Shown here in pieces: positions 36,020 to 45,060 of a DNA stretch of 64,000 nucleotides. Both the position numbers and the translations under genes were made by a program. The stretch is from CAYVVT01 sp964454335 (GTDB lineage Bacteria; Fidelibacterota; UBA8477; JABMPR01). The DNA lies in the NCBI GenBank assembly GCA_964454335.1, contig CAYVVT010000005.1, forward strand, positions 62,001-126,000, given 5' to 3'. A model generated the notes under the pieces. That model ran no database searches. It was not told where the DNA came from and worked only from the letters and a program-made list of their open reading frames with translations. Position 1 is the first letter of the stretch; every line of letters starts with the position of its first letter.

Positions 36020-36213
36020 CTGAACAAAATAATTGAATTGATTGACGAGGCTATCTTTTACTAGCGTTCAGGGATTCTCCTTGCTGTCCAAAGCAGTGGA
36101 AAATATATTCCTCCCTGGCTGTTTAATCTGCCAGAGACGTATCCAAGGACAGACTGGATTCAATCATTCTGAGATAAGGTGTTGCTTCTATTCGGGCAAC
36201 CGGAGTAGAGAAA

Positions 36214-36624
36214 ATGAAGTTCGAAACGATTGTTATTGGTGAAACACTGGTCGTGAGGGTTCAGGATACCAATTTCGATGTACGGGGTGTAAAGCAGTTC
36301 AAACGAGACGTGTTCATGGCCATCAGTGAGGCTGATTTCAAGAACATTCTCATCAATATGGCCAATGTCAGGATGGTGGATAGCACAGGTCTTGGTGGTT
36401 TGCTCTTTGCCAAGAGGCAGGCGGACATCAAAGGTGGTAAATGTTACCTGGTAAACCCACAGAGCAAGATCCTTTCACTCATCAAGATCTCCAAACTCGA
36501 GACGGTGTTTGAGATCGTCGAAAGTGAGGATGATGTCCTGCCGCCTATTGAAGAGGATGATGATTCCCAGAAAATTGTCGAGGAGAAGAAAAAGGGTGAT
36601 CAGCCTGGAGATGCAAAGAAGTGA
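36214..36624 (+). CDS. STAS-domain anti-sigma factor antagonist
   Basis: 136 residues. Residues 1-105 are a STAS domain of the SpoIIAA/RsbV type with the switch serine in VDSTGLGG (Ser57), the residue phosphorylated by a cognate anti-sigma kinase. An acidic, lysine-rich, probably disordered tail (about 108-136) is an addition. No kinase or phosphatase partner lies next to it. A GGAG site precedes the ATG, and a strong terminator (36648-36683) follows, so it is probably monocistronic. Confidence 0.9.
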   Translation: MKFETIVIGETLVVRVQDTNFDVRGVKQFKRDVFMAISEADFKNILINMANVRMVDSTGLGGLLFAKRQADIKGGKCYLVNPQSKILSLIKISKLETVFEIVESEDDVLPPIEEDDDSQKIVEEKKKGDQPGDAKK

Positions 36625-36647
36625 CACACTGAATCATATTTGGTTGA

Positions 36648-36683
36648 AAAGAAAACGGGCGCTGGACGCCCGTTTTCTTTTTT
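36648..36683 (+). terminator. Strong intrinsic terminator
   Basis: Perfect 14-base stem (36648-36661 with 36667-36680), loop CTGGA, GC-rich core CGGGCG/CGCCCG, ending in a T-run through 36683. It starts 24 bases after the STAS stop codon. The A-run on the left arm could let it act on the opposite strand too. Confidence 0.95.
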
Positions 36684-36779
36684 AGAAGTAACAGGGACAA
36701 ACTGTATCCGGAAGCGGGGGAATACGACCAGACCGATGTCCCTGTAAAATATGTGACAAATTTAGTGACCTTTTAACGC

Positions 36780-36802
36780 ATGTCAATACCTTTTATTGAC
36801 AT
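36780..36802. repeat. 9-base inverted repeat ATGTCAATA/TATTGACAT
   Basis: Perfect palindrome with a 5-base centre between two converging genes. It contains TTGACA on both strands but no convincing -10 at proper spacing. It could be a protein-binding site or an AT-rich hairpin. The rest of 36684-36883 holds nothing recognisable. Confidence 0.5.
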
Positions 36803-36883
36803 TAACAGGAATGTGCTCAGGATTCTGACTCTTAGGGGATCACATTACCGCTTCTAAGTGCCATAATAACAATGGTTAAGTCA

Positions 36884-38332
36884 TCACAACTCAGATGCGG
36901 GCTTTTCATCAGGCCACCACAACGATACCAGCACCACGGCCAGGAAGGCGATGAGAAATGCTGAAAGTCGTGCTGTAATCCACTGGCCAAAAAGGTCTAT
37001 TACCGTGAATGTGGTTCCACAGATCATACCGGCAATGACACCTGACTTCGACACCCTTCTCCACCAGAGGGTCAGCAGAAGCGCAGGTCCGAATGAGGCA
37101 CCCAGACCTCCCCAGGCATAGGAGACCATCTCGAATACGAGGTCTGTGGTCTGCCAGGCGAGATAGAAAGCGACGATACCGATACCGATGGTGAGGGTTC
37201 GGCCCACGGAGAGGAGACTGAACCTGTCAGCGATCCCTCGGAAGAATCTGGCAATGATGTCTTCAGTAAGGACCGTAGTGGACACCAGCAATTGACTGTC
37301 GGCTGTGGACATCATGGCTGCAATGGCACCGGAGATGAACACCCCGGCGATCCAGGGATGCAGGAGATTCTTGGCCATCACCGGCATGAGTTTTTCAGGA
37401 TCACTCAATGCTGCAACACCATTCAGAACCTGTCCATCCATGATCAGACTACCAGACTGCAGCAGGAAATAGCCCACCAGGCCGATAAACATCGATCCAA
37501 AGAAGGCTGGTATAGCCCATGCTATTGCAATCCGTCTACTGACCTGTATGTTGTCGGCACTGTTGATTGCCATGAAACGTGTCACCAGGTGGGGTTGACC
37601 CATATAGCCCAGGCCCCAGCTGAGGCCACCCACAGCTCCGGCTAGCGCACCCCAACCCAGCTTGCCCCCAAAGAGTGTATCTCCGTCGAAAGTGAAGGCA
37701 ACGTCCTCCAGACGACCGATCTCGATGAAACCTACCAGTGGCAGGACCACCAGGGTGCCTATCATGATGATACCCTGGACCATATCGGTCCAGGCCACGG
37801 CAAAGAATCCACCCATGAGGGTATAGAAGACAATGATGACGGCGCCCAGCAACATTCCCTGAATGGGCGTCATCCCGAAGGTCACATTAAGCACCTTGCC
37901 AGCGCCGGAGAATTGTGCCGCCACATAGAATGTGAAGAAGAAGGTGATAATGAGGGAGGCCAGGATACGCAGGATTCCGGATGCATCGCCGAAGCGCTTG
38001 GCAAACAATTCAGGCAGGGTTATGGCATCGTATTCCTGAGTTGCGATTCGCAGTCGCTTTGCGATGACAAACCAGGAGAAAATGATCCCGGAGATACATC
38101 CCACGACGGTCCACAACTCCAGCAGCCCAGCTACCAGGGCCGCTCCCGGCAGGCCCAGGATCAGCCAGGCCGATTCTCCCGAAGCACGTTCTGAAAATGC
38201 AATGACCCAGGGGCCCAGGCGATTTCCACCCAACGCAAAGTCTTTTAAGGATCGGGTGATCCTGGCGGTATATAAACCCAATGCCAGGATCATGATGAGA
38301 TAGAGGATAAAACCGATGGTGACGGGTTCCAT
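36884..38332 (-). CDS. putP: Sodium/solute symporter, PutP (proline) type
   Basis: 482 residues with about 13 helices of the SSS family. It starts MEPVTIGFILYLI from an ATG with AAGGA 6 bases upstream; the longer frame lacks a site. PutP-like landmarks are DFALGGNRLGPWVIAFSERASGESAWL and the GGLSWGLGYMGQPHLVTRFMA region. Import of proline with Na+ is likely, and P5C dehydrogenase is encoded 2.6 kb away. Proline dehydrogenase is not in the window. Confidence 0.9.
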   Translation of the reverse strand: MEPVTIGFILYLIMILALGLYTARITRSLKDFALGGNRLGPWVIAFSERASGESAWLILGLPGAALVAGLLELWTVVGCISGIIFSWFVIAKRLRIATQEYDAITLPELFAKRFGDASGILRILASLIITFFFTFYVAAQFSGAGKVLNVTFGMTPIQGMLLGAVIIVFYTLMGGFFAVAWTDMVQGIIMIGTLVVLPLVGFIEIGRLEDVAFTFDGDTLFGGKLGWGALAGAVGGLSWGLGYMGQPHLVTRFMAINSADNIQVSRRIAIAWAIPAFFGSMFIGLVGYFLLQSGSLIMDGQVLNGVAALSDPEKLMPVMAKNLLHPWIAGVFISGAIAAMMSTADSQLLVSTTVLTEDIIARFFRGIADRFSLLSVGRTLTIGIGIVAFYLAWQTTDLVFEMVSYAWGGLGASFGPALLLTLWWRRVSKSGVIAGMICGTTFTVIDLFGQWITARLSAFLIAFLAVVLVSLWWPDEKPASEL

Positions 38333-38458
38333 GATCAGTCCTTGGTTTTCAGCTTTACTGGAAACATAAAAGAATTGAGGGCTTCTCAAAACCCTTGAAG
38401 CAGGTTGCTATTCATTCTTCCACAAATTAAACTGCTATCGCTGGATTCGATCCTGAAG

Positions 38459-39064
38459 ATGAATACACTGACTCATCACCTGTTGCTGTTGTGCCTCCTG
38501 GCTGTATCATTGCCGGCACAGATGGAGTATCCTCAGCCCCCCGAGGTAGCTGATTCCATCAGAACTTCACAGCAGAGCCTGCTTCACCGTAAGGTCCCCG
38601 AGATCTTCCAGGAACAGCGTCTTTCAATCATGCTCTACCCCGACTCCAGCTGGGATGTCTTCCGTGCTGATACGCTGATCCCACCCCTGGAGGTCCTCCG
38701 CATGATGGATGCTGCCGAGGCGCTTGATAGTTACGAGATCCATTCGACCAACGCTGACGCTTTGCAAAGCCAGCTGCGGGAAACGAGGCTTATCAGTACC
38801 GCCGGCACACTGGGTGGTAGTTTCTATCTCCTGATCAATTACGAGGCTGAATGGGTCCGTATCATACCCGGCTTCCTGGTCATCGGTTTTTCGATCTGGA
38901 AATGGAACGAAAGCCGACAGCTGGAAAAGGAATACAAACGCGAGATCTATCGACTCAATAATGTGATGCCTCCATACAGGATCGTGGCCTGGGTAGAGAA
39001 GTATAATTTCAGGCTATATCAGACTCTGAGCCAGGAACCCATCCATTATCGGATACAACCCTGA
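38459..39064 (+). CDS. Exported protein of unknown function
   Basis: 201 residues from an ATG that begins a signal peptide (THHLLLLCLLAVSLPAQ). A middle region is rich in charged residues, and a hydrophobic stretch at about 128-165 may be one or two membrane segments (IISTAGTLGGSFYLLINYE, IIPGFLVIGFSIWKW). No family recognised. One base separates its stop from the next gene's start codon, so the two are probably an operon. Divergent from putP across about 125 bases. Confidence 0.6.
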   Translation: MNTLTHHLLLLCLLAVSLPAQMEYPQPPEVADSIRTSQQSLLHRKVPEIFQEQRLSIMLYPDSSWDVFRADTLIPPLEVLRMMDAAEALDSYEIHSTNADALQSQLRETRLISTAGTLGGSFYLLINYEAEWVRIIPGFLVIGFSIWKWNESRQLEKEYKREIYRLNNVMPPYRIVAWVEKYNFRLYQTLSQEPIHYRIQP

Positions 39065-39065
39065 T

Positions 39066-39776
39066 ATGATCCTCAGATTGCTACTATACTTCATCCTGTA
39101 CTCTGCATTAACAGCCTCAGAGTTGTATCATCGAGCTCCCCTGCAATTGCTTGAAGGCGTTCCCATCACCCTGGAAGTCATCACACCTGCAACTGTGGAG
39201 GATCCCCAATATGTACATCTCTATATCAGGGGAGAGGACCAGAGCCATTATCAGGAAGTGGCTTTTGAGTATTCAGAGGGAACTTACAAGGTGGTGATCC
39301 CCGCAGCACGACTCAGTGGTCCTGCCATCTATTATTACATCACAGCCTCATTTGGTACACTGGGCTTTCTGGCCCTTCCTGAAGTTGATCCCGACAAAGA
39401 TCCCATCAGGGTGCCACTGGTCTCTTTTGATGCCTACAAGCATCGGTCAAAACAGGCGTACGATACTGAGGTCATAGAGGATGTGACGGTCATCCCCTGG
39501 ATCCGCTCCAATGCACGCCCGAACAAATTTCCGGTTCTGTACCTGCCCAAGCCCAGTGAACAATATCAGGAGATGGGCTACATGATCATCAGTGGTAATG
39601 AGTTCGCCGGCGTTCCCGATCTGCTGGATGCCATGCTGCAAACCAGCCGGAAGATCGGTGCCCATGCCATTTCCGGTTTAACCTTTGGCATCTACACTTC
39701 GAAACCGGATCTCGATAAGCATAAGGGTGTAATGATCCTCGAGGGTGTGTATCTCCAACGTAAAGAGACAGACTAA
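39066..39776 (+). CDS. Exported protein of unknown function
   Basis: 236 residues with a signal peptide (LRLLLYFILYSALTASE). A beta-sandwich-like region resembles the Ig-type modules often placed after signal peptides (VPITLEVITPATVEDPQYVHLY, GTYKVVIPAARLSGPAIYYYI). Its C-terminal part has alternating hydrophobics (IISGNEFAGVPDLLDAML, GLTFGIY). I do not recognise the family. The immediate junction with the preceding exported protein suggests a joint envelope function. Confidence 0.62.
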   Translation: MILRLLLYFILYSALTASELYHRAPLQLLEGVPITLEVITPATVEDPQYVHLYIRGEDQSHYQEVAFEYSEGTYKVVIPAARLSGPAIYYYITASFGTLGFLALPEVDPDKDPIRVPLVSFDAYKHRSKQAYDTEVIEDVTVIPWIRSNARPNKFPVLYLPKPSEQYQEMGYMIISGNEFAGVPDLLDAMLQTSRKIGAHAISGLTFGIYTSKPDLDKHKGVMILEGVYLQRKETD

Positions 39777-39931
39777 CAATATCTGTCCAGATAACATTCC
39801 ATCGACGAGGAATTCAACGCCGAACCAGCCACAATGTCTGTTGCCTGATCCCGGGTGATCACATACCTTTGAAAATCATGATTGAAACAACTGCCCTGGT
39901 GCAGCTGGATGCGTTGAAAGAGGAGTAAATA

Positions 39932-40351
39932 ATGGCTTTGGCAATACCCAAGAAAAAAGAAGAAGACGTAAAACCTGTTGAAGAGGAAGTACAGGAAGAT
40001 CCTGTAAACCTGGATGATCCCCAGAGCCGCATGGACTTTCTCAAAGGGCAGCTCGACGACCTGTTGGAAAGCATCAACAGCACTTATGGTCAGGAACTCA
40101 TGGAAGAGCTCCTTCACCGACTGGAAAAGACCGTTGAGGATTTCAATGAACAGGTAAGCAGTCTCATCGGCCGTCTGAAATCAGGCAAGATCCTGGAGCC
40201 GGATGTGGAACCTCCGCCACAGGTCCTGGGTGGTGATGATGCTGGGACGGATGAAGGTGATGAAGACGAAGAGCGCGATGATACCGAGGACGAGGATATC
40301 GTCAAGCGCATGATGCGAAGGGCTGCACAAAGCGAAGATAGCGAGGAATGA
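39932..40351 (+). CDS. Small acidic cytosolic protein, unknown
   Basis: 139 residues, very charged: a Lys/Glu-rich head (PKKKEEDVKPVEEEVQED), an amphipathic helical middle (about 33-85, FLKGQLDDLLESINSTYG to SSLIGRLKSG) and an acidic tail of Asp/Glu runs. No signal peptide or membrane segment. AGAGGAG lies 7 bases before the ATG. It is the first of three closely spaced small genes of unknown role. Confidence 0.65.
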   Translation: MALAIPKKKEEDVKPVEEEVQEDPVNLDDPQSRMDFLKGQLDDLLESINSTYGQELMEELLHRLEKTVEDFNEQVSSLIGRLKSGKILEPDVEPPPQVLGGDDAGTDEGDEDEERDDTEDEDIVKRMMRRAAQSEDSEE

Positions 40352-40368
40352 TTAACTCGTAACTGGAC

Positions 40369-40644
40369 ATGACCGACGTCCAGCCCAAATCTGATCAAGT
40401 CAATACAGCGGCTATCCGCCGCGATCTCACCGAGAGAATTATCAGGAACCTGAAACAGGTACAGGAGTATCTGACCCAACTCGAGAGCGAACTGTCAGAT
40501 CCGGATTACCAGGTCCTGGCAGGTGATCGGAAGGACTGGGAACAGAAGAATCAGGACCTGCAAGAGCAGGTAGGCAGGTTACAGGACCTGTTCAATGAAG
40601 TCCGGCAGGAGCAGCAACAGACCAACCGGGAGGCAGATGCCTGA
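40369..40644 (+). CDS. Small coiled-coil protein, unknown
   Basis: 91 residues, almost all helical. A heptad-like stretch at about 20-88 contains IIRNLKQVQEYLTQLESEL and LQEQVGRLQDLFNEV. No membrane segment or known domain. It overlaps the next gene by 8 bases and follows the acidic protein by 17 bases, so the three are likely one transcript and could form a complex. Confidence 0.62.
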   Translation: MTDVQPKSDQVNTAAIRRDLTERIIRNLKQVQEYLTQLESELSDPDYQVLAGDRKDWEQKNQDLQEQVGRLQDLFNEVRQEQQQTNREADA

Positions 40645-40879
40645 ACGCAGCATGCAGGAGATCGCCAGGATCGTCCGCAGCAATGACAAGGAACTCCGAA
40701 CCGCCCTGAAGGAAGGACGTTCAGGACTGTTTTTCAGCAGGGAACGGGACTACTTCGTGCAAGGCCAGGTGCCCCTGGGGAAACGCCATGATGTTGAGGT
40801 CATCCAGATTTTCGCTGATGAGGCTGATCTTGATCTCTTCTACAAGTTTTATCTTGGATCTGATGATGCAAAAGAATAG
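40637..40879 (+). CDS. Small protein, unknown
   Basis: 80 residues from an ATG that overlaps the previous stop by 8 bases; a second ATG lies five codons on. Mixed alpha/beta composition (MQEIARIVRSNDKELRTAL, VEVIQIFADEADLDLFYKFYL) without a recognised domain. Last of the three-gene set and 82 bases before P5C dehydrogenase. Confidence 0.6.
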   Translation: MPERSMQEIARIVRSNDKELRTALKEGRSGLFFSRERDYFVQGQVPLGKRHDVEVIQIFADEADLDLFYKFYLGSDDAKE

Positions 40880-40961
40880 AAGTTGGTTTGGAATTTGCAC
40901 CACGGCCACAGATGAGATCGCTGACTGAAACAACAGAATTAGAGAGATAAAGGAGTCCAGC

Positions 40962-42593
40962 ATGGCCAACAGCATACCGATTGTTCCCAGAGCAGTCAAT
41001 GAACCCATCAAGGACTATGCTCCAGGGAGTCCCGAGAAGGTGGCGCTCAAGGCAAAACTGAATGAGATGAAGAACAGCAGTGTCGAGATCCCCGTCATCG
41101 TTGGCGGCAAAGAGATCTTTACAGGGAAGACAGTGGACTGCATTCTGCCCCATGATCACGGTCATGTGGTTGGAAAATATCACCAGGCTGGCAAACCAGA
41201 GCTTGATCTGGCCATCAGCAGCGGCCGGGAAGCGTGGAAGGAATGGTCTGAAATGCCCTGGGAGGACCGGGTGGCGATCTTCAAACGCATGGCGGTTCTG
41301 CTGGCCGGTCCCTACCGGGATACGCTGAATGCAGCCACCATGCTGGGTCAGAGCAAGAATGCCTTCCAGGCGGAGATCGATTCTGCCTGTGAGCTCATTG
41401 ATTTCTATAATTTCAATGCTGAATATGCCCAGCAGCTTTACCAGGAGCAGCCGCCCTATTCACCCACAGGAATGTGGAACCGAGTAGAGCATCGTGCCCT
41501 GGAAGGCTTCATCTTTGCGGTGACACCATTCAATTTCACCTCCATCGCGGGAAATCTGCCCACTGCGCCGGTGCTCATGGGCAATGTTGCGTTGTGGAAA
41601 CCGGCATCCTCGGCAGTCTATTCAGCATACTATCTCATGCGCATGTTCCAGGAAGCGGGAATGCCCGATGGCGTCATCAACTTCATTCCAGCCTCAGGTG
41701 CGGTCATCGGTCCCAATGTGATGGAAAGTGAACATCTTGCCGGAGTCCATTTCACAGGCTCCACAGCAGTATTTCAGAACATGTGGGCTACCGTTGGAAA
41801 CAATATCGCCAAGTACCACTCCTATCCACGCATTGTGGGTGAGACCGGTGGGAAGGACTTTATCGTCGCACATGAATCCGCAGATGTTGATGCCCTGGTT
41901 ACTGCCGTCATTCGAGGTGGATTCGAGTACCAGGGTCAGAAATGCTCTGCGGCATCGCGAATCTATATCCCCAGGTCCCTCTGGGCAGACTTCAAGGACC
42001 GCTACACGGCTGAAGTTGCAAGGATCAAAATGGGCGACGTGGAGGACTTCAGCAATTTCATGAACGCCGTCATCGACCGGGGCGCTTTCACGGATATCAC
42101 AGGATATATCGATTATGCTAAATCTGCCGCCGATGCCGAGATCATCACGGGCGGCAACTATGATGATTCGAAAGGCTACTTCATCGAGCCCACCACGATT
42201 GTCACCACAGATCCGCATTTCAAGACCATGGAAGAAGAGATCTTTGGACCGGTGGTAACCATCTATGTCTATGATGGTTCCTTCGAGGAAACTCTGGACC
42301 TGGTCGATGCAACCAGCCCCTATGCTCTTACGGGTGCCGTGATGGGGCACGATCGGTCCGCCATCATACTGGCCCTGAAAAAGCTCAGACACAGCGCTGG
42401 CAATTTCTACATCAACGATAAACCCACAGGTGCAGTCGTGGGTCAGCAACCCTTTGGCGGAGGCAGGGCCAGCGGTACCAACGACAAGGCTGGTTCGATC
42501 TTCAACCTGATCCGCTGGGTATCGCAACGGACCATCAAGGAGAATTTCATTCCTCCAAAGAGCTTCCCATACCCGTTCATGGGTGAGAAATAG
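40962..42593 (+). CDS. pruA: 1-pyrroline-5-carboxylate dehydrogenase
   Basis: NAD-dependent oxidation of glutamate semialdehyde/P5C to glutamate, the second step of proline degradation. 543 residues is the size of the stand-alone (mitochondrial-like) P5CDH group. ALDH motifs: GETGGKDF with the general-base Glu near 294, GQKCSAASR with catalytic Cys328, and the C-terminal PFGGGRASGTNDKAG characteristic of P5CDH. GGAG precedes the ATG. Together with PutP and glutamate dehydrogenase it suggests proline to 2-oxoglutarate flow. Confidence 0.95.
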   Translation: MANSIPIVPRAVNEPIKDYAPGSPEKVALKAKLNEMKNSSVEIPVIVGGKEIFTGKTVDCILPHDHGHVVGKYHQAGKPELDLAISSGREAWKEWSEMPWEDRVAIFKRMAVLLAGPYRDTLNAATMLGQSKNAFQAEIDSACELIDFYNFNAEYAQQLYQEQPPYSPTGMWNRVEHRALEGFIFAVTPFNFTSIAGNLPTAPVLMGNVALWKPASSAVYSAYYLMRMFQEAGMPDGVINFIPASGAVIGPNVMESEHLAGVHFTGSTAVFQNMWATVGNNIAKYHSYPRIVGETGGKDFIVAHESADVDALVTAVIRGGFEYQGQKCSAASRIYIPRSLWADFKDRYTAEVARIKMGDVEDFSNFMNAVIDRGAFTDITGYIDYAKSAADAEIITGGNYDDSKGYFIEPTTIVTTDPHFKTMEEEIFGPVVTIYVYDGSFEETLDLVDATSPYALTGAVMGHDRSAIILALKKLRHSAGNFYINDKPTGAVVGQQPFGGGRASGTNDKAGSIFNLIRWVSQRTIKENFIPPKSFPYPFMGEK

Positions 42594-42608
42594 ACTGATA
42601 GGTCAGAC

Positions 42609-43280
42609 ATGAGTATGGTGGAGAGTCTGAGTTTTCACGATAGGAAGATCGCTCTCCACCGATCTGATCGAAGTTCGCAGCAAACGCCTACATTGCTGCT
42701 GCTGCACGGCTATGGTGCTGATGAGCATGATCTCATGGGGCTTTACTCCTACCTGCCCCCTGAACTGGATGTTATCTGTGTTCGTGGCGAGGGTGAAACA
42801 CCCTTTGGTGGGGCGGCCTGGTTTGATATTCATCAATCCTTTGATGGAAGTTTGAGCTTCGATGCGGAACAGGCCCTGGCGGCCGCCAGGAAGATCAATG
42901 CCTTGCGTGAGATCATGCAGGCTGAAAATTTCATCAAAGCCGGACCGCTCATTCTTGGCGGCTTTTCTCAGGGCGCCAGCATCACCATGCTTTGTACCAT
43001 ACTGGATCCCGATTCTCCTGCCGCTCTGCTCCTCATGAGCGGCCGCGTGACAGCGAACCTCAGTAAGCTGGTAACCACATCAGAAGCGCTGTCCGATCTG
43101 CCCGTATTTATTGGTCATGGCACCATGGACAACGTCATTCCCATCGACTTTGGCCGGCAGGTACGCGATTTCTGGACCGAGTTGCCGGTGAGATCAGAAT
43201 ACCACGAATACCCTATGGGTCACCAGGTCTCACCTGAAGAATTACAGGATATCAACACCTGGTTCGGATCTTTTCTCTAA
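42609..43280 (+). CDS. Alpha/beta-hydrolase, phospholipase/carboxylesterase family
   Basis: 223 residues with LLLHGYGADEHDLMGL (oxyanion region), nucleophile elbow GGFSQGASI (Ser near 123), Asp within a GHGTMDNVIP loop and the C-terminal catalytic His in MGHQVSPEE. This is the YpfH/acyl-protein-thioesterase-like group; substrates are small esters. It lies 15 bases after P5C dehydrogenase and is probably in the same transcript by position only. Confidence 0.9.
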   Translation: MSMVESLSFHDRKIALHRSDRSSQQTPTLLLLHGYGADEHDLMGLYSYLPPELDVICVRGEGETPFGGAAWFDIHQSFDGSLSFDAEQALAAARKINALREIMQAENFIKAGPLILGGFSQGASITMLCTILDPDSPAALLLMSGRVTANLSKLVTTSEALSDLPVFIGHGTMDNVIPIDFGRQVRDFWTELPVRSEYHEYPMGHQVSPEELQDINTWFGSFL

Positions 43281-43417
43281 GCTGATACATAAACTTGACT
43301 GTGCGGACCTGTGGATACTCGATCCCGGTGAAGCACCATCGTCTTGTGATATGAGTTGGAGACACCCACCTGCGCCCTTCTTGTTGGACTTCCAGGTGAT
43401 TTTCTCTGGCTGGAGAT

Positions 43418-43582
43418 AAAAAAAACTGCAACAATGGGGCGTTTTGTAGAACCGCGTTATACACGGTGGGTACCCGCCCTCACAGATCAAACGTCCCCGT
43501 CGAGGAGGCATGTTTTAGCTGCTCGGAACTAAGTTCCCTTTTAGTAGGTCTCGTTCAAAAAATGCCGGTCACTATTGCAGTT
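43418..43582 (-). ncRNA. ssrS: Structured RNA of about 165 nt, 6S RNA candidate
   Basis: The 441-base gap between the esterase and the symporter has no credible gene but encodes on the minus strand a rod-like RNA. The ends pair: CTGCAATAGTG near 43580-43570 with CATTGTTGCAG at 43436-43426, eleven pairs counting G-U, immediately followed by eight Ts (43425-43418), an intrinsic-terminator ending. Inside are GGGCG/CGCCC and a hairpin ACCGTG-TATAA-CGCGGT (43467-43451), preceded by GGGTACCC. Closing stem, T-run, small hairpin in the 3' strand and length fit 6S RNA, and GGGTACCCACC resembles 6S sequences from other phyla as I recall them. The 6S identity is inference; the structure is seen. Confidence 0.55.
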
Positions 43583-43721
43583 AATTCTTAGAAAAAGCGG
43601 CTCGAATCTTTCCAATTCTTAGCAGAAAGTTAGGGGAATTCGACAGGGATGCAAGCCGATTCGGGAGATAAGACGAGATCTTGATCCAGATCCCTGTCAT
43701 AAAGAAAAACCTTGCCCGTGA

Positions 43722-44987
43722 TCAATCGTCCTCGAGAACCCTCTCACCCTCCGATTTTGCAATGACAACTGCACCGATACTGTCACTTGTGATGTTCACC
43801 ACCGTACGGAACATATCCAGTGGCCGGTCGACCGCCAGCATGGTACCAACGATGAGACCTGCTCCCGGATGACTGCCAAGGCCAACGGCTTCCAGAACGA
43901 TGAAGATCATTACCAGGCCTGCCGAAGGGATGGCTGCGGCCCCGACAGAGGCCAGGAAGGCGGTGATGACGATGATCAGCTGCTGGGAGAATGTCAGATC
44001 AAAACCCAGGGCCTGGGAAATGAACAGAACACCTGCGCATTCATACAAGGCAGTCCCATCCATGTTGATCGTAGCACCCAGCGGAAGGACGAAACTGGTG
44101 ATCTTGTTGGATACCTTGGCATTATTCTCCACGCAATCCATGGTCACCGGTAATGTGGCCCCGGAGGAGCTGGTGGAAAAGGCCGTGGCCATGGCTGACG
44201 CCATGGCTTGAAAATGTTTCAGGGGATTGATGCGGGTTAGGAGCCAGAATACAAGGGGCAGAACCACGATTATATGCAGTGTCAGTCCAGTGGCGATGGT
44301 GATCATGTACATGCCCACCGCCTTGAACAGTTCGAATCCGGTAGAGGCCACCGCCTTGGCGATGAGCCCAAAGACGCCAAAGGGCAAGAACTGGATGATC
44401 CCATGGGTCATTTTCATCATGGTCTGGAACAGGCCATTGAAGAGACGGTTGATCTGGTCATACTGCTGAGCCGGCAGCCTCGTAATGGCCATACCCAGGA
44501 TGATGGAGAAAAAGATGAGAGCAAGAATATTGCCCTCCGCCGCGGCACTCACCGGATTTGAAGGCACCATGCGCATGAAGATGCTGCCTATGCCTGAAGG
44601 CTGTTGCAGGCTGCTGGGATCAAACTCTTCCGCACCCACCTGCATTTCGGTGCCAACTCCCGGCTGGATGATATTGGTCAGTGTCAGCCCGATGAGGATG
44701 GCCAGCATCGAAGTCAGGAAATAGTAGCCGAAGGTCTTGGCACCCAGGCGACCGAGACTGCGTGCATCGCCGATACCTGCCACCCCCGAAGTGATGGAGA
44801 AGAAGATCAGCGGTACGATGACCATTTTGAGCAGCTTCAGGAACAGATCGCCCAGGGGCGCGACATTCATTGCCTTTTCGCCCAGGATCAGGGCGTAAAT
44901 GATCCCGGCACCCATCCCGATGAAGATCCTCCAGTAGAGTTTCAGGTTCCAGAATGCCAGGAAACCGCGCTTCAGCATTTCGATCAT
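43722..44987 (-). CDS. Dicarboxylate/amino acid:cation symporter (DAACS)
   Basis: Na+- or H+-coupled uptake of glutamate, aspartate or C4-dicarboxylates. 421 residues from the ATG 6 bases after GGAGG; a start 10 codons upstream lacks a site. Hallmarks: SSSGATLPVTMDC (serine-rich hairpin), PLGATINMDGTALYE and the C-terminal DRPLDMFRTVVNITSD. Normal length. The substrate cannot be set by eye; glutamate fits the neighbouring metabolism. Confidence 0.93.
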   Translation of the reverse strand: MIEMLKRGFLAFWNLKLYWRIFIGMGAGIIYALILGEKAMNVAPLGDLFLKLLKMVIVPLIFFSITSGVAGIGDARSLGRLGAKTFGYYFLTSMLAILIGLTLTNIIQPGVGTEMQVGAEEFDPSSLQQPSGIGSIFMRMVPSNPVSAAAEGNILALIFFSIILGMAITRLPAQQYDQINRLFNGLFQTMMKMTHGIIQFLPFGVFGLIAKAVASTGFELFKAVGMYMITIATGLTLHIIVVLPLVFWLLTRINPLKHFQAMASAMATAFSTSSSGATLPVTMDCVENNAKVSNKITSFVLPLGATINMDGTALYECAGVLFISQALGFDLTFSQQLIIVITAFLASVGAAAIPSAGLVMIFIVLEAVGLGSHPGAGLIVGTMLAVDRPLDMFRTVVNITSDSIGAVVIAKSEGERVLEDD

Positions 44988-45060
44988 CCAGTACCTCCGA
45001 GGGAAAGTTTGATTCAATCGTGCAGTGAATATAGAGCAAATGGAAATCGAATCAGCCTAA

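Noticed and set aside
39773..40117. Minus-strand frame of 114 codons
   Set aside because: Overlaps the start of the acidic protein in antisense; low-complexity aromatic runs mirror Lys/Glu codons.
43242..43511. Minus-strand frames in the gap after the esterase
   Set aside because: No ribosome site or family, and the segment is better explained by a structured RNA.
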